Below, one piece after another: positions 6,802 to 8,367 of a stretch of 8,367 nucleotides of DNA (positions are counted from its first letter, which is position 1; every line of letters starts with the position of its first letter). Source of the DNA: Accumulibacter sp. (lineage in GTDB: Bacteria; Pseudomonadota; Gammaproteobacteria; Burkholderiales; Rhodocyclaceae); contig JAISDL010000091.1 of NCBI GenBank assembly GCA_031264825.1, forward strand, positions 1 through 8,367. Reading direction: 5' to 3'. A program made the position numbers and the translations under genes. The notes beneath the pieces were generated by a model. That model ran no database searches, was not told where the DNA came from, and saw only the letters and a program-made list of their open reading frames with translations.

Positions 6802-6808
6802 AAAAACA

Positions 6809-8367
6809 GTGACTGAATCGTACCGGACTCTTGTGAGCGCGTGTTTTGCGCTCGCGTGCTTCCTGCCGGCGAGATCCGACGCGCAATTTCCTCTCACTGC
6901 CGAGAGCAAGATCAATACCGCCGTACCGATCTCGGCGGAATTGGAAAAGCTCAGAAAAGTCGTAGCCGGCGAATTGACGCAAAAACGCTTCTACGAAGAA
7001 GAATGGAAGCGTCGCATGTCCTTGCGCGCGACGACTTGTTCCAAAGGATTCACGCCTTCCTGGCATACGCCTCTCCCCGCCGTCCGTGAAAAGCTGACGG
7101 ACCTTGCGTGCTTCCAGAAACACGACGCCGAGACCGCACAATGGATAGGCTATCTGCGCCTCGGCGCGCTAGCGGCAAAGCCCGCGCTCAGGCCGATTCC
7201 GGCGAACGTCCCCGAAACCATCGCGGCGGACGCTCCAATCCGCGAGGCGGTATTCGCCGACGCCGCCGGCGTCGCTGTGCTGAGTACGGGTCAAAACGCG
7301 CTTCTGGTCGACCTTGCGAACGGCGAGATCCTCCATCGCAGTACGATCCCAAACGGTGAAAGCCTCGTTACGCTTTCAGCAAACGGAAGATTGATCGGCT
7401 TCGAATCGCCCAACCGCGACTACACGCCGTTCTATTCCACCGAGACCGGCGAGGAAATCGCCAGGATCGACACGGCGCCCACCTTCCAAACGCATTGGCT
7501 CGGGAACGAATGCATCTTCTACGGTCATGAGCGCGGCAAGACGATCGCAATCGACCTTGCCACCGGAAAAGCGGTCGATCCCTTCCCGTTTCCCCTCGTC
7601 ACGGAGGTGTTTCCGTTTCCCGGGGAGCCGAATCATTTCATCATCGGAACGCATCGTGGCGTGGCGAAAGCAACGACATTCCGCCAGGACGGCAAACTTG
7701 TAATCGGCTTGCTCAATGAGCGTGCGGTCGGAATGAGCGGAGAGTGGTCGAAATATACGACGTACCCGACGTCGGACGGCGCCTTTATCTCCGTTCCTCC
7801 GCCAAGACACAGTTCAACGCTTTTATCCATTCTGAACGTTCGAAGCCTTGAAACCGAAAACGTCGATCTGGGTCCGGGCCTCAGAAGGCGTTTGGTCTTG
7901 GGCGCGGGTGAGCCTGGAAAGTTTCTGCTCCGCATCGGCTCGCGGTCCGACCCCAAGAGGGAAGAACGTGACTACATTTATTCCATCGCCGACAAAACCC
8001 TCACCCCGATCAGCCCCAAGGTTCCCGGCAGGGCCGTGATGGCGCGGTCGCTGAAAACGGTCTTTGGAGTTTCGGACGGGCGATTGGTGCAATACCGACC
8101 GGTGCCGACCGACGATCCTCCCATGTCCCTCGAAGAATTTGCCGCGCAAAACCGTGCGCGCGACGCTCAAGACAGGCTGGCTGCGGCGGAGCAGGCGTTT
8201 GGCGCACCGCTCCCCGAGGCACCACGGATCGAGCCTCCAAAATCCACGGAAGTCGTCGCCGAAGGCAATCGTACCCGCGTCCCTCAAGGCAAGCAGACTT
8301 TGACGGAGCGGGTTGCCGAAGCGCTCCGCTCTGAAGCGCCAAGGCCTGCGCCGCCCTCTCCTCCTCC
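6809..8367 (+). CDS. Uncharacterised secreted protein with beta-propeller-like core (C-terminus beyond window)
   Basis: The frame is open for 519 codons to the right edge; I do not recognise the family. Seen in order: a signal peptide (1-25) with hydrophobic core around 8-20 and a likely signal peptidase I site SDA|QF, so export to the periplasm or beyond is inferred. A helical, charged region (about 40-125) follows, with Cys77 and Cys101 as a possible disulfide, ending in LRPIP. A beta-rich region (about 140-430) has irregularly spaced blade-like strand-turn motifs: LLVDLANGEIL (165-175), STETGEEI (209-216), TIAIDLATGKAV (245-256), ILNVRSLETENV (341-352) and YIYSIADKTLTPI (389-401). Its length would suit a six- or seven-bladed propeller of WD40/PQQ style. 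The end is a short helix from MSLEEF (439) and a Pro/Ala-rich linker that suggests a further domain outside the window. GTG start with GGAG; divergent from ribE. Confidence 0.8.
   Translation, partial: MTESYRTLVSACFALACFLPARSDAQFPLTAESKINTAVPISAELEKLRKVVAGELTQKRFYEEEWKRRMSLRATTCSKGFTPSWHTPLPAVREKLTDLACFQKHDAETAQWIGYLRLGALAAKPALRPIPANVPETIAADAPIREAVFADAAGVAVLSTGQNALLVDLANGEILHRSTIPNGESLVTLSANGRLIGFESPNRDYTPFYSTETGEEIARIDTAPTFQTHWLGNECIFYGHERGKTIAIDLATGKAVDPFPFPLVTEVFPFPGEPNHFIIGTHRGVAKATTFRQDGKLVIGLLNERAVGMSGEWSKYTTYPTSDGAFISVPPPRHSSTLLSILNVRSLETENVDLGPGLRRRLVLGAGEPGKFLLRIGSRSDPKREERDYIYSIADKTLTPISPKVPGRAVMARSLKTVFGVSDGRLVQYRPVPTDDPPMSLEEFAAQNRARDAQDRLAAAEQAFGAPLPEAPRIEPPKSTEVVAEGNRTRVPQGKQTLTERVAEALRSEAPRPAPPSPP

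Larger units (their letters stand above)
6591..6808. other. Divergent intergenic region between ribE and the plus-strand secreted-protein gene
   Basis: These 218 bp must hold the promoters of both flanking transcription units. Seen: an AT-rich island around 6711-6746 in otherwise GC-rich sequence, a cluster of CTGC/GCAG inverted repeats at 6633-6654, and a TGATAGAAT extended -10-like element reading toward ribE. A second possible minus-strand promoter is TTGGCG (6741-6736) with an 18-bp spacer to TATATA (6717-6712). I could not recognise a convincing promoter for the plus-strand gene. The conserved blocks of an FMN riboswitch are not present in the ribE leader, and no terminator hairpin with a T-run is visible. 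Confidence 0.6.

Noticed and set aside
6814..6844. Possible lipoprotein signal (VSAC at residues 9-12) in the secreted protein
   Set aside because: The cysteine is too close to the N-terminus, with almost no hydrophobic segment before it. The SDA|QF signal peptidase I site fits better.
6545..7141. A 198-codon minus-strand open frame across the intergenic region and the start of the plus-strand secreted-protein gene
   Set aside because: The opposite strand offers a much longer frame with a ribosome binding site, a signal peptide and coherent protein composition. This frame also overlaps the ribE start and has no recognisable features.
7376..8342. Minus-strand open frames of 107-154 codons opposite the secreted-protein gene
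   Set aside because: None continues coherently, and they overlap each other and a single uninterrupted plus-strand frame.

Overview
The window is GC-rich and almost fully coding. It reads as a chromosomal segment of a proteobacterium, most likely a betaproteobacterium of the order Burkholderiales. The basis is the gene order riboflavin synthase – RibB fused to a GTP-cyclohydrolase-II-like domain – lumazine synthase – nusB – thiL – pgpA – stand-alone CinA C-domain (pncC), together with the form of the RibB fusion. A host-associated family such as Sutterellaceae is possible, but that is only a guess from protein style.

Layout. From 1 to 6590 nine genes lie head to tail on the minus strand, with gaps of 32 bp or less and several 4-bp ATGA stop/start overlaps, so they look like one operon. 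In transcription order they are ribE (6590-5982), ribB/ribBX (5962-4781), ribH (4748-4266), nusB (4269-3778), thiL (3761-2775), pgpA (about 2794-2300), pncC (2303-1779), manC (1759-257) and fcl (260 to beyond the left edge). A 218-bp divergent intergenic region (6591-6808) separates this operon from one plus-strand gene (6809 to beyond the right edge). That gene encodes a large secreted protein of unknown function with a beta-propeller-like core.

How the genes work together. RibE, RibB and RibH cover the last steps of riboflavin synthesis and the supply of its four-carbon substrate. The GTP-cyclohydrolase-like half of RibB has lost its zinc-site cysteines, so the first step must come from a ribA elsewhere. 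NusB serves transcription antitermination, ThiL makes thiamine diphosphate, PgpA makes phosphatidylglycerol, and PncC recycles the NAD by-product NMN. The operon then runs into manC and fcl, which belong to GDP-mannose and GDP-L-fucose synthesis for surface polysaccharide. This is an unusual partner for the vitamin and housekeeping block.

I see no tRNA, rRNA, CRISPR array, insertion sequence, phage gene or convincing rho-independent terminator. The least explained element is the plus-strand secreted protein at the right edge and the promoter region it shares with the riboflavin operon.
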